From positions 1-25,157 of the forward strand of contig CAXQZJ010000163.1 in NCBI GenBank assembly GCA_964228145.1: DNA of 25,157 nt, in the 5' to 3' direction. The stretch's first letter is position 1; every line of letters starts with the position of its first letter. The notes beneath the pieces are model-generated. The model was given only the letters and a program-made list of their open reading frames with translations, was not told the DNA's origin and did not search any database. Of the stretch, positions 6,858 through 15,219 are shown piece by piece. The translations under genes were made by a program, and so were the position numbers. This DNA is from Pseudobowmanella sp964228145 (GTDB lineage Bacteria > Pseudomonadota > Gammaproteobacteria > Enterobacterales > Alteromonadaceae).

Positions 6858-7619
6858 TGATTTACGGAATTTGAAAATAAAGCGATTGGTACGGTCCCTT
6901 ACCTTGGGATCCCAGATTGGAATAGTCATAGGGTCGTCTAAATTCTGTAAAAACCCTGCCTGCTCAACCAAATCGAATCCCCAGTTTTGCATTTGCTGTT
7001 TCACGAAATCTGCTTCTATCCGGTGTAATCCCGCAGCGTCGTCAGTGCCACGTCCTGGCAATGAACTATGGTCAACGATGATTAATTCGCCATTGGATTT
7101 GAGCGCCGTTTTCAACTGTTCAATGAACGCCTGAGCATCCACTTTAGCCCAGCCGCGGGATGGCATCACATAGTAAAGGTCATGAAATGATAGCATCAGG
7201 AGAATGCGATCATAGCGGTCAGGCGACAGACCGAGGTCGTCGGCTTCGCGGGTCAACATGGTTGCATTGGGCAAGCGCTTGTCTGAAAACCGCTGGCGAA
7301 TGGTCTCTGCGCCGATAAAATCGATGTAGGCTAAATTATTCAGGGCATCCACGTGGCCACTGTTACCCAGTGTACGAGCCAGCAACTCAGTATAGTAACC
7401 GTCGGCAGCAAAGATATCTAACACCGTCATACCCGGTTCAATGCCAGCGAACGAGAGGAGTTTTACGGGCCGCCTTTTATTATCTTTGTCCTTGTCCAGT
7501 TGAGGCCGTTGCGGATTATCCACCGCAGCTTGATAATGCTGAATGAGCTCGCTCGTACTGGCAAAACTTGCCGACACTAATAACAGTAAGGCAACACTCA
7601 CCGCTAGGCTAAATCGCAT
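6855..7619 (-). CDS. Exported class I SAM-dependent methyltransferase-like protein (COG4798 type)
   Basis: 254 residues beginning with a clear Sec signal peptide (hydrophobic core about 4-17, probable cleavage after SASFA near residue 20). The rest is a Rossmann methyltransferase fold: motif I is modified as VLDIFAADGYYTELLA (about 65-80), followed by a LSFHDLYY segment and a strand 4/5 region ELIIVDHS. It resembles the COG4798 predicted methyltransferases, which commonly carry signal peptides. The reaction and substrate are unknown, and no SAM supply is known in the periplasm. The ATG has a GGAG 8 nt upstream. It lies 77 nt downstream of thpR on the same strand and ends in the shared hairpin. 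The canonical GxGxG loop is absent (AADGY), so SAM binding is not certain. Confidence 0.75.
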   Translation of the reverse strand: MRFSLAVSVALLLLVSASFASTSELIQHYQAAVDNPQRPQLDKDKDNKRRPVKLLSFAGIEPGMTVLDIFAADGYYTELLARTLGNSGHVDALNNLAYIDFIGAETIRQRFSDKRLPNATMLTREADDLGLSPDRYDRILLMLSFHDLYYVMPSRGWAKVDAQAFIEQLKTALKSNGELIIVDHSSLPGRGTDDAAGLHRIEADFVKQQMQNWGFDLVEQAGFLQNLDDPMTIPIWDPKVRDRTNRFIFKFRKS

Positions 7620-7696
7620 GCACTTTCTCCTTCATTCACCCCGCCAGTGTGGTAGTGCAAAACGGTGAAAACAAGTGCGCTGTGATGAGCAGCCAA

Positions 7697-8251
7697 CTAG
7701 GTGCGACCAATCCCTCGCTTTCGAGGATTCAATGGTACTGGTAATGGCCATTGATTGACGACCTGATAGCGGACACCGTTTTGTGTGCTGACTGATTCAA
7801 ATAATGACAGCTCAGTGACCGAAATACCGATATCTGGCGATAACAAAGCCGCAGGTGGTGGTGCTTTGCAGTTGCGTTGTAAGGTCACATGAGGAACAAA
7901 TTCGCCCTGATGGCACCCAATACCCGTTTGCCGGGCAAACTGAAAGCACAGGTCGCTGAGTTGCTGTAATGGTGCAGGGCAGCGTTGCGGTCCTATCCAA
8001 CTCACTTTGGCCCGTTGAAAATAGCCCTGACAGTCCAGCGTAACACTGAAGGGGGCAACTAACTCTGATTCGGCCACGAGGCTTTGCAACAGATCTAACT
8101 GTCGCTCGTTTACCTCTCCAAGAAATGCCGTGGTCAGATGATAATTACTGGCCGCGACTTTGTGCGTGGAGGCCGGCATGGCTTTTTCTTGCCAGTTTAC
8201 TATTGCAAGTTTTTCCTGATGGGCCAAAGTTAAGCCGAAGAATAAGCGCAT
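7697..8251 (-). CDS. thpR: RNA 2',3'-cyclic phosphodiesterase ThpR (LigT), 2H phosphoesterase
   Basis: 184 residues with the two catalytic HxTx tetrapeptides that define the 2H superfamily: HLTT (about 38-41, in YHLTTAFLGE) and HVTL (about 126-129). The N-terminal MRLFFGL is typical of the family. Enzymes of this group hydrolyse 2',3'-cyclic phosphate ends of RNA to 2'-phosphate and were first described as 2'-5' tRNA ligase in vitro. The gene diverges from hrpB exactly as thpR/ligT does in E. coli, which supports the name. Little suggests regulation beyond the 71-nt divergent gap. Confidence 0.9.
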   Translation of the reverse strand: MRLFFGLTLAHQEKLAIVNWQEKAMPASTHKVAASNYHLTTAFLGEVNERQLDLLQSLVAESELVAPFSVTLDCQGYFQRAKVSWIGPQRCPAPLQQLSDLCFQFARQTGIGCHQGEFVPHVTLQRNCKAPPPAALLSPDIGISVTELSLFESVSTQNGVRYQVVNQWPLPVPLNPRKRGIGRT

Positions 8252-8322
8252 ATCAGGTCACCGAAATACAAAAGAAATAATGGTAACATAGGCATCATTA
8301 GTTAGAACGCAGTAATGGTCGC

Positions 8323-10773
8323 ATGACCTTAAGGACGCGGGTGTTACCGGTAGCTAAAATTAGTCGGCAAATAGGCCTGGCATTAACACAAAACAATGTG
8401 ATTCTCAGTGCACCACCCGGGGCTGGAAAATCAACCCGGCTTCCGCTGGATTTGTTAGACAGTGAGATCGCTCGTCAGGGCAGGATTATCATGCTGCAAC
8501 CGCGTCGCTTGGCAGCCGTGAGCATTGCCAATTATCTTGCGGAGCAGTGCGGTGAAAAACCCGGCCAAACGATTGGTTATCGGGTTCGTGGAGAAGCGGC
8601 GGTCAGTCAGTCAACTCGTTTAGAAATAGTGACCGAAGGCGTACTGACACGTTTGATACAAGCTGACCCGGAATTAGCAGGTGTCAGTTTGTTGATATTT
8701 GATGAGTTTCACGAGCGTAGTCTGCATGCTGATCTTGGCTTGGCGCTGAGCTTGGAAGTACAGGCATCATTACGCGACGATTTGCGTTTGTTGGTCATGT
8801 CTGCAACGTTAAATTTATCACCACTGACAAAACTATTACCTGAGGCAAGCCAATTTAACCTCGAAGGACGTCAGTTCCCGGTAGAGACTCACTACATGCC
8901 GACGCAAGCGCAGCAGCGATTAGATCTTGCTGTGAATCGTTGTGTCCGGCACGCCTTATCCGTTCATGAGGGTAGCATATTGGTATTCATGCCCGGTGTG
9001 AGCGAAATAGAACGCTGTGTGAGCAGCTTATCGGGGCAACTTGACGATGATATTGACGTTTATGCGCTGCATGGCAGGTTAACCATCGCGCAGCAACAAA
9101 AGGCTATAGCGCCGGCGAGCAGCGGACGGCGCAAAGTCGTGTTTGCCACCAACCTGGCCCAAACCAGTTTGACTATCGAAGGTATCAGTGTGGTCATCGA
9201 CTCCGGTTTAGAGAAGCGAGTAACCTTTGATCCGCAACTGGGCGTGAGCCGGCTTAGTACGGTGCGAATTAGTCAGGCTGCGGCAACGCAGAGGCAGGGA
9301 CGAGCGGGGAGGTTGAGTCAGGGCACCTGTTACCGTCTCTGGTCAGCCGAAGCTCATCAACGATTGGTTGTTCATGATCAACCGCAGATCTGTACTCAAG
9401 ATGTCAGCGATGCGATTGTTGAGGCGGCTGTATGGGGAAGCCGCTTAGATGCGTTACCCATGCTGGACGTCTCGCCCCATCAGAGCCTGCTGGAATCGCG
9501 GTTACAACAGCAAGGTGTATTGGACCAAAAAAACCGCATTACCCCGAAGGGGAAACAACTGCACCAAACCGGGGTTGGGCTAAGGATTGCTCCCTTGGTG
9601 TTATGGGCAATGCAGCAAGACAGTGCATTGAAGGCACTGGCTTGTGCTGTGATTGTAACTCTCGAGACCGGCACAAGACTGGGATTGGGTAATAGTGCAG
9701 ACATCACGCAGCGTTTAACGGCATTGCAACGTCAGCCAGCGACGGGAGCAGCCCAACGCCTGTACTCCCAATGGTTAAAAAAAATGTCAGTATCGGGCCC
9801 TCAGGAATGGCCGTTAGAATATCTGGCTGAGGTATTGTGCCAAGTCTCTGATATTCAGTTAGCGCGTCAGCGCCAGGCTGGAAACTTTACCCTGAGTAAA
9901 GGTGCGGGCGCATTCATAGAGCGTGAACATCCGCTGGCTAATGCAAGTTGGCTGCTGGTTGCTGAAACACTCAAGACGGATCGGGCTGATCAGCGGATTG
10001 TATTAGCCCAAGCAATATCGGAGGGTGAGGTAAAAACGCTGTTTGCAGATAAAGTCATCGAAGTACAGCAATGTGAATGGGTCAATGACGCAATTAGCTG
10101 TCTGCGTATTCGTAAGGTAGATCAACTCGTTATCCAACGGCAGACACTGCCAAAGGCCAGCCAACAGCAATTGGCGGATTTATGGAAACGGCGCCTGATT
10201 GATACGGGCGTAGCTCAATGGCCTATCGATTCCCATGGACTACAAATATTGATTCGAATGCGGCTGATGCAAGCCATCCACGACCAATGGCCAGATATGA
10301 GTGATGCCGGGCTAATTGATCGAATGGATGATTGGTTAATGCCGTTTTTAAGTGATCAACATCAGTGGTCGGTGTTGCAAAACTTGGATTGGCGCACCCT
10401 ATTGCTCAATCAATTGGACTGGCAACAGCAACAACGCCTCGAACAGTATTTTCCTGAGAAAGTGACGATTCCTACCGGCAGGGATGTCCGGTTAGACTAT
10501 TTGCCCGACGGTCAGGTACTATTGGCAGTCAAAATACAGGAAATGTATGGGTTAACAAAAGGCCCGACAGTGGCCAATGGTCAACGCCCTGTCACGTTAA
10601 GTTTATTGTCGCCAGCTGGCCGACCATTGCAAACTACGGCTGACCTAGAGGGCTTTTGGCAGGGCAGCTACCGTCAGGTTCAGAAAGAAATGAAAGGGCG
10701 CTACCCAAAACACTATTGGCCGGACGATCCAGCTCAGGCAACGCCCACCAACAAAACCAAAAAGAACATGTGA
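8323..10773 (+). CDS. hrpB: ATP-dependent helicase HrpB (DEAH/RHA family)
   Basis: 816 residues from the ATG, close to E. coli HrpB (809). Helicase motif I GAGKST is at 33-38 (Lys37), motif II DEFH at 127-130, motif III SAT at 160-162 and motif VI QRQGRAGR at 324-331. The HA2-like and HrpB-specific C-terminal regions follow, ending in the conserved RYPKHYWPDDP. The cellular role of HrpB is poorly defined; it is a putative RNA helicase. Start choice: the ATG at 8323 has no good ribosome-binding site, while the in-frame GTG at 8341 has AAGGA 5 nt upstream and would give 810 residues starting at LPVA, as in E. coli. Either is possible. The stop overlaps the mrcB ATG by one base (TGATG). Confidence 0.95.
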   Translation: MTLRTRVLPVAKISRQIGLALTQNNVILSAPPGAGKSTRLPLDLLDSEIARQGRIIMLQPRRLAAVSIANYLAEQCGEKPGQTIGYRVRGEAAVSQSTRLEIVTEGVLTRLIQADPELAGVSLLIFDEFHERSLHADLGLALSLEVQASLRDDLRLLVMSATLNLSPLTKLLPEASQFNLEGRQFPVETHYMPTQAQQRLDLAVNRCVRHALSVHEGSILVFMPGVSEIERCVSSLSGQLDDDIDVYALHGRLTIAQQQKAIAPASSGRRKVVFATNLAQTSLTIEGISVVIDSGLEKRVTFDPQLGVSRLSTVRISQAAATQRQGRAGRLSQGTCYRLWSAEAHQRLVVHDQPQICTQDVSDAIVEAAVWGSRLDALPMLDVSPHQSLLESRLQQQGVLDQKNRITPKGKQLHQTGVGLRIAPLVLWAMQQDSALKALACAVIVTLETGTRLGLGNSADITQRLTALQRQPATGAAQRLYSQWLKKMSVSGPQEWPLEYLAEVLCQVSDIQLARQRQAGNFTLSKGAGAFIEREHPLANASWLLVAETLKTDRADQRIVLAQAISEGEVKTLFADKVIEVQQCEWVNDAISCLRIRKVDQLVIQRQTLPKASQQQLADLWKRRLIDTGVAQWPIDSHGLQILIRMRLMQAIHDQWPDMSDAGLIDRMDDWLMPFLSDQHQWSVLQNLDWRTLLLNQLDWQQQQRLEQYFPEKVTIPTGRDVRLDYLPDGQVLLAVKIQEMYGLTKGPTVANGQRPVTLSLLSPAGRPLQTTADLEGFWQGSYRQVQKEMKGRYPKHYWPDDPAQATPTNKTKKNM

Positions 10774-13121
10774 TGGCAAAAAAAGCAGTAAAAAAATCCG
10801 CTAAAAGTAACAAGGTAACACGTCATCCGTTTCGTAGCGCTTTGTTCGCACCCCTGCGATGGTTTGGGCGCCATTGGGGTAAGTTGTTGCTGGCAGGTTT
10901 AACCATCTGCATTGGCTATAGCGTGTATTTAGATGCGCAAATTAAGGCCCGTTTTGACGGTGATCGGTGGCAGGTACCTGCACAGATATACGCCCGTCCC
11001 CTCACTTTGTACGCAGATAAAGACTTGGCTATTGAAGAACTAGTCGATGAGTTGGCGCTGCTCTCTTATCGTCAGGTCCAACAAGGCCGCAATAGCGGCG
11101 AATATAGCCGCCATGGTCAACGCATCCGGGTGGTTCGACGGGCATTCGCTTTCCCTTCTGGCTATCAGCCGGAACAAGTGCTGGATATCAGTTTTGAACA
11201 AGACAAGATTCGTTCAGTGATTGATGTCATCAGTGGGAAGCCATTACGTCAGGCATCACTTGAGCCCTGGTTAGTCACCCGTTTGGTCTCCAAGCAGCGA
11301 GAAGATCGCATGTTAGTGCAGTTGGAGCGGGTGCCAGCACTGCTTACTGATACGTTACTATTAGTTGAAGACAGGGACTTCTATCAGCATTGGGGGGTAA
11401 ACCCTGTTGCCATTGTCAGGGCGCTGGTCGCAAACATTAAGGCGGGCGCCAGTGTGCAAGGCGGAAGCACGCTGACACAACAACTGGTGAAAAACTTTTT
11501 TCTGACCCGAGACAAGACGTTACTGCGTAAAATTAATGAAGCCTGGATGTCGGTTTTACTTGAAATCCGGTATGACAAAGACGAGATTCTTGAGGCCTAT
11601 TTAAACGAGGTTTATCTTGGTCAAAACGGTAACAGCGCTGTCCATGGATTTGGCTTAGCAAGCCATTTTTATTTCGATCGTCCCCTCAACGAGTTGGATG
11701 CCGGCGAAGTGGCTGCGCTAATCGGGATCGTAAAAGGCCCCAGTTATTACAATCCCAGACGCTATCCTCAACGAACAATGCAACGTCGCGATCTGATTCT
11801 CAGGCTGATGTTGGATGCTGAGATGATCTCAGTGCAAGAGTACAAGGCCTTTACTCAACGACAAATCCAGCTTGCAGACCGTAGCCGCTTTCGCGGGGAC
11901 AAACATCCGGCTTATATGGATAAAGTACGCCGCGAGTTGGCGTTACAACTGCCTGATTTATCAGCGATGGAGGCCGGCGTGCGGGTGTTCACGGCGATGG
12001 ATCCCTTGGCGCAGCAGCGGGCAGAACAGGCCGTGGAGTCACAACTTTCACAATTGGAAGTAAGTCGTAAGATAAGCCAATTACAAGCTGCGTTATTGGT
12101 GACAGATATAAAAAGTGGTGAACTCAGGGCCATTGTTGGGGACAGAGAGACAGCGTTTGAAGGCTTCAACCGCGCTTTAGATGCGCGTCGGCAAGTTGGC
12201 TCGGTGATTAAGCCTGCCGTTTACCTCACCGCATTGGAGCAGTACCACGAATATACGTTAGGCAGTGTTCTCAATGATGAACCCATCAAGCTGCGCAGCA
12301 CTCAGGGAAAAATGTGGGCGCCGCAAAATGCCGATAAAAAGTTTCGTGGTAATGTGCCTCTGGTAGATGCCTTGGTCAACTCACTGAACGTTCCGACCGT
12401 CAAATTGGGCATGAAATTGGGACTGGAAAACGTGGCAGACACGCTTTATCGTTTGGGTGTTGAGCAAGATGTAGACCCGTATCCAGCAATGACCCTTGGG
12501 GCAGTAAATTATTCGCCATTAATGGTCAATCAAATGTATCAAACCATTGCTAATCAGGGGTTGCACCTGCCGTTGCACGCTTTGTTGGCAGTGACAGACA
12601 GCGACAACCGTTTAATTTGGCACCGCGAGTTGCCTGCGAGTCAGCGCTTCGATCCCAAAGCCGCTTATTTGCTAAATTACGCATTGCATAAAGTCACACA
12701 GCAAGGCACGGCTAAGCAGCTAGCGAAGGTTTTTCCCAATGTAAATCTGGCCGGTAAAACCGGCACCACAGATGATTATCGGGACAGTTGGTTTAGTGGC
12801 TTTGATCGCAGTACGTTAACCACAGTATGGGTTGGCCACGATGACAACATGCCAACTGGCTTAACCGGCGCATCGGGGGCGTTACAGGTCTTTATCAATT
12901 ACCTTAAACGGCAATATCCTAAATCCTTAGTGCGCAGCTTACCCCAGGGGGTCACCATCACCGCATTTGATCAAAACGGTCAAATGCATGCAGTGAACTG
13001 CCCGGCTCAGCGACGCTTGCCGGCCATCGTTGACGAGCTAACTCAGTTGCAACCTTGCCAGAAAGTGAAACAAGGGCAACAACGAGAGCCGTCTCTGTGG
13101 GAGCGTATTTTTGGTGGCTGA
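10773..13121 (+). CDS. mrcB: Penicillin-binding protein 1B, bifunctional peptidoglycan glycosyltransferase/transpeptidase
   Basis: 782 residues (E. coli PBP1B 844). A short basic cytoplasmic tail (1-33) and membrane helix (about 34-53) are followed by a UB2H domain (about 67-155). The GT51 glycosyltransferase has catalytic Glu199 in EDRDF and the GGSTLTQQLVKNFF motif (230-243). The transpeptidase has active-site Ser477 (SVIK, 477-480), SLN (537-539) and KTG (662-664). It polymerises and crosslinks lipid II-derived glycan; UB2H is where LpoB activates the E. coli enzyme. The start is the ATG at 10773, sharing a base with the hrpB stop. An in-frame extension back to 10656 overlaps hrpB and is rejected. 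The next gene converges 5 nt away. Confidence 0.96.
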   Translation: MAKKAVKKSAKSNKVTRHPFRSALFAPLRWFGRHWGKLLLAGLTICIGYSVYLDAQIKARFDGDRWQVPAQIYARPLTLYADKDLAIEELVDELALLSYRQVQQGRNSGEYSRHGQRIRVVRRAFAFPSGYQPEQVLDISFEQDKIRSVIDVISGKPLRQASLEPWLVTRLVSKQREDRMLVQLERVPALLTDTLLLVEDRDFYQHWGVNPVAIVRALVANIKAGASVQGGSTLTQQLVKNFFLTRDKTLLRKINEAWMSVLLEIRYDKDEILEAYLNEVYLGQNGNSAVHGFGLASHFYFDRPLNELDAGEVAALIGIVKGPSYYNPRRYPQRTMQRRDLILRLMLDAEMISVQEYKAFTQRQIQLADRSRFRGDKHPAYMDKVRRELALQLPDLSAMEAGVRVFTAMDPLAQQRAEQAVESQLSQLEVSRKISQLQAALLVTDIKSGELRAIVGDRETAFEGFNRALDARRQVGSVIKPAVYLTALEQYHEYTLGSVLNDEPIKLRSTQGKMWAPQNADKKFRGNVPLVDALVNSLNVPTVKLGMKLGLENVADTLYRLGVEQDVDPYPAMTLGAVNYSPLMVNQMYQTIANQGLHLPLHALLAVTDSDNRLIWHRELPASQRFDPKAAYLLNYALHKVTQQGTAKQLAKVFPNVNLAGKTGTTDDYRDSWFSGFDRSTLTTVWVGHDDNMPTGLTGASGALQVFINYLKRQYPKSLVRSLPQGVTITAFDQNGQMHAVNCPAQRRLPAIVDELTQLQPCQKVKQGQQREPSLWERIFGG

Positions 13122-13126
13122 GTCAG

Positions 13127-13840
13127 TCATTGCTGTTCGCGATTAAGCCTGGCATCAATAAATTTATCGATGTCAGGCAAGCCAGAGCAAGTTACTGTCC
13201 CACCCGTCCAGTTGGACAACGTTGCCATGACCGCAGCCCCGGTGTTATTGCAGTTTACTTCTACTTTTCGTGCCTCAGCACGCTGCTGTTCTTCGGTCAG
13301 GCGATTAAATTTACGCGGATCCGCAACCTGTGGCGAATTTAATTGCTGTTGCCATTGGTCTCGGGATTGGCTGGTTAACTGATCGACTTGTTGCTGTTGC
13401 TGCGCATTTAGCCCAGCTCGTATTCGTTGTTGCAGTTGCTGTGCTGAAACCGGATGTTCGATGGCCGGTAGCGCAGCTTGTGCAGGTCTGACTGATGGCT
13501 CCGGTTGTGAAACTGGCTCAGTCACTTCAGCAGTAGTCTCGGTTATTTGTTGCTCTTCACTCGCTGGTGACTCAACCTCAGGGTTAACCCGGCCGAGTGC
13601 GACGGGAGAATCCGGGATCTGTTGTTCTGATGAGGGGGGGGCCACTGGCACATTGCGCGGTGCAGCTTGATAGACCAGCGTGGCACGAAGAGGCGGATTG
13701 GGCTTAACCGGTGTCCTAGGCGCAGAGCTTGGGGATAAATACCAGATTAATAATGCTCCGATGAGATGAATCAGTAGCGAGCAGGCTAACCATAGCAGCA
13801 CATCGGACTTCGCACTTATGGTTGGACTGGCTGCTGACAT
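13127..13840 (-). CDS. Unrecognised membrane-anchored Pro/Gln-rich protein with a small C-terminal domain
   Basis: 237 residues. One N-terminal membrane helix (about 15-36, LLWLACSLLIHLIGALLIWYL) is followed by a Pro/Glu-rich stretch (about 37-125), as in the TonB/TolA style of periplasm-spanning proteins. A Gln-rich probable helix (about 131-185) comes next, then a compact C-terminal part with two Cys (VNCNNTG and VTCSGLP) and LPDIDKFIDARLN. I do not recognise the domain. It is not a canonical TonB C-terminus, since there is no YP motif. The two Cys could form a periplasmic disulfide. It is the second gene after the cyclase (55-nt gap, same strand), converges on mrcB with a 5-nt gap, and has a weak ribosome-binding site. 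A role in envelope biology near PBP1B is only a guess. Confidence 0.75.
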   Translation of the reverse strand: MSAASPTISAKSDVLLWLACSLLIHLIGALLIWYLSPSSAPRTPVKPNPPLRATLVYQAAPRNVPVAPPSSEQQIPDSPVALGRVNPEVESPASEEQQITETTAEVTEPVSQPEPSVRPAQAALPAIEHPVSAQQLQQRIRAGLNAQQQQQVDQLTSQSRDQWQQQLNSPQVADPRKFNRLTEEQQRAEARKVEVNCNNTGAAVMATLSNWTGGTVTCSGLPDIDKFIDARLNREQQ

Positions 13841-13895
13841 TGTTAACTCATGGAATTCATTGACTTAGCTTAAGAATCAATAAAGGGCCAAAAGT

Positions 13896-14945
13896 TCAAC
13901 TTTCGAATGCCCCATCCCAATCAGTAGGAAGAATGCCGCCTCTGGTGCGATAACATTTCTCTAAATGTAAGCCGAGAACAGGGTCATCAGGCATACTGGC
14001 AAAGCCTTTTTGTAACACATTGATGGCTTCATCCCAGCGTTGCAGCGAGCGTAATTCGATAGCTCGCTCAATAATACTATTGGTCGCGAGGCGTTGCTGA
14101 CGCTGATGCTCAGGTAGGTGATCTAACACCTCAAAAATACGGGTGGGATTTTGTTTACCTTTGAGTCTGACCCAGTCCAATAACCGGTAGCTGAAGGGAT
14201 GATCATCTGGCAAGGACGCTAGCGTCTCCCCGCTGATAATGATATCAGCCTTGTAGTGGGGTGTCAGCGACTCAAGACGAGCAGCCGTATTGACACTGTC
14301 ACCTAAAACCGTGCTGTCCATTCGATCGTCTGACCCAACGGTACCCATGATCACGGGTCCAAAATGGACACCGATACCCACGTTTATCGGCGGGTAATTA
14401 CAGTTTGCTCTGTGCTGATTATACAGAGTTAGGGCATGACGCATGGCAATCGAAGCATGTAACGCATCTGTTGCTTTAGCCGACGCTTTGCCCTCTGGAT
14501 TGACAAAAAGTGCCATCACGGCATCGCCGATAAATTTATCAATAAAACCGCTGTGTTGATGAATGGGCTCATTGATTCTTTCGTAATAGGAGTTAAGAAA
14601 ATTCAGTACCTCTTGAGGAGACATTTTCTCTGACAGTCCACTAAAACCCCGGATGTCGCTGAACAACACCGCAACATTCGCTTCGACCGCTTGACCCACC
14701 CGAATGTCGGTCTGTTCTTCATTGCCGAGTAACTTGAAAAATTGGAGGGGGACAAATTTCTGAAAGGTCGCAGTAACCTCCCGGGTTTTCTGGTCTCCCG
14801 CTGACCTCGGAGTGGACTGCGGGGTTGGCTGTTGATCCAGTTGCCGGATTAAACCTTGAATGCGACACCATAAATACACGCTAGTACCGGCAAACAGCGC
14901 CACCAGTACAATAAGTAACATCAGGAAAAACCAATCAAATGACAA
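13896..14945 (-). CDS. Membrane-anchored class III adenylate/guanylate cyclase
   Basis: 349 residues. An N-terminal membrane helix (about 5-27) and linker lead to a KFVPLQFFKLLG lead-in (about 63-74) and the class III catalytic domain (about 90-270). Metal-binding Asp97 (FSDIRGF) and Asp141 (KFIGDAV), purine-recognition Lys137 and Asp216 (LGDSVNTAARLE), and transition-state Asn219 and Arg223 are all present. The Lys/Asp pair predicts ATP as substrate, so cAMP as product. The C-terminal 75 residues look helical and TPR-like (IIERAIELRSLQRWDEAINVL). Gammaproteobacteria usually make cAMP with class I CyaA, so this would be an additional enzyme. The longest reading starts with TTG and has no visible ribosome-binding site; Met9 (ATG at 14921) is an alternative. 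Confidence 0.9.
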   Translation of the reverse strand: MSFDWFFLMLLIVLVALFAGTSVYLWCRIQGLIRQLDQQPTPQSTPRSAGDQKTREVTATFQKFVPLQFFKLLGNEEQTDIRVGQAVEANVAVLFSDIRGFSGLSEKMSPQEVLNFLNSYYERINEPIHQHSGFIDKFIGDAVMALFVNPEGKASAKATDALHASIAMRHALTLYNQHRANCNYPPINVGIGVHFGPVIMGTVGSDDRMDSTVLGDSVNTAARLESLTPHYKADIIISGETLASLPDDHPFSYRLLDWVRLKGKQNPTRIFEVLDHLPEHQRQQRLATNSIIERAIELRSLQRWDEAINVLQKGFASMPDDPVLGLHLEKCYRTRGGILPTDWDGAFES

Positions 14946-15121
14946 AATGTTATGTAATTCAAAAATAAAAAATGTTGGGAAGTAAAGATGACAGAATCTA
15001 CTTAAACTGCCAAGCCTCCGTGTTAAACAACATTATGTTTATAAATTAAACATTTACGCTGTAGCCCTTTATTTTTGGGGTTATCACCAAATTAGACTAT
15101 ATTTTGATCAATAGTAAATAA

Positions 15122-15154
15122 CGGACTTTTTGCTTAAACGTTTGTGAAAGTCCG
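15122..15154. promoter_or_regulatory. Nested inverted repeat upstream of the AraC-type gene
   Basis: CGGACTTT (15122-15129) and AAAGTCCG (15147-15154) form a perfect 8-bp inverted repeat with 17 nt between them. An 8-bp palindrome, AAACGTTT (15136-15143), sits almost at its centre. It lies in the AT-rich 274-nt gap between the divergent cyclase and AraC-type genes (14946-15219), which otherwise shows only AT-rich sequence without a clear promoter. It could be an operator or an RNA hairpin in the leader. Confidence 0.4.
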
Positions 15155-15219
15155 ATTTATGTTAACACATGCAGTTAAATCCATTTATTAGTATTAACGC
15201 TAATAATAAGGAGATACAG

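Noticed and set aside
10656..10772. In-frame N-terminal extension of PBP1B overlapping hrpB
   Set aside because: It lies in another frame of the conserved hrpB C-terminus; the MAKK start at 10773 is coupled to the hrpB stop.
15169..15219. ATG at 15169 as start of the AraC-type gene
   Set aside because: It has no ribosome-binding site, and the extra 17 residues are low-complexity and Asn/Ile-rich. The GTG at 15220 has a perfect AAGGAG.
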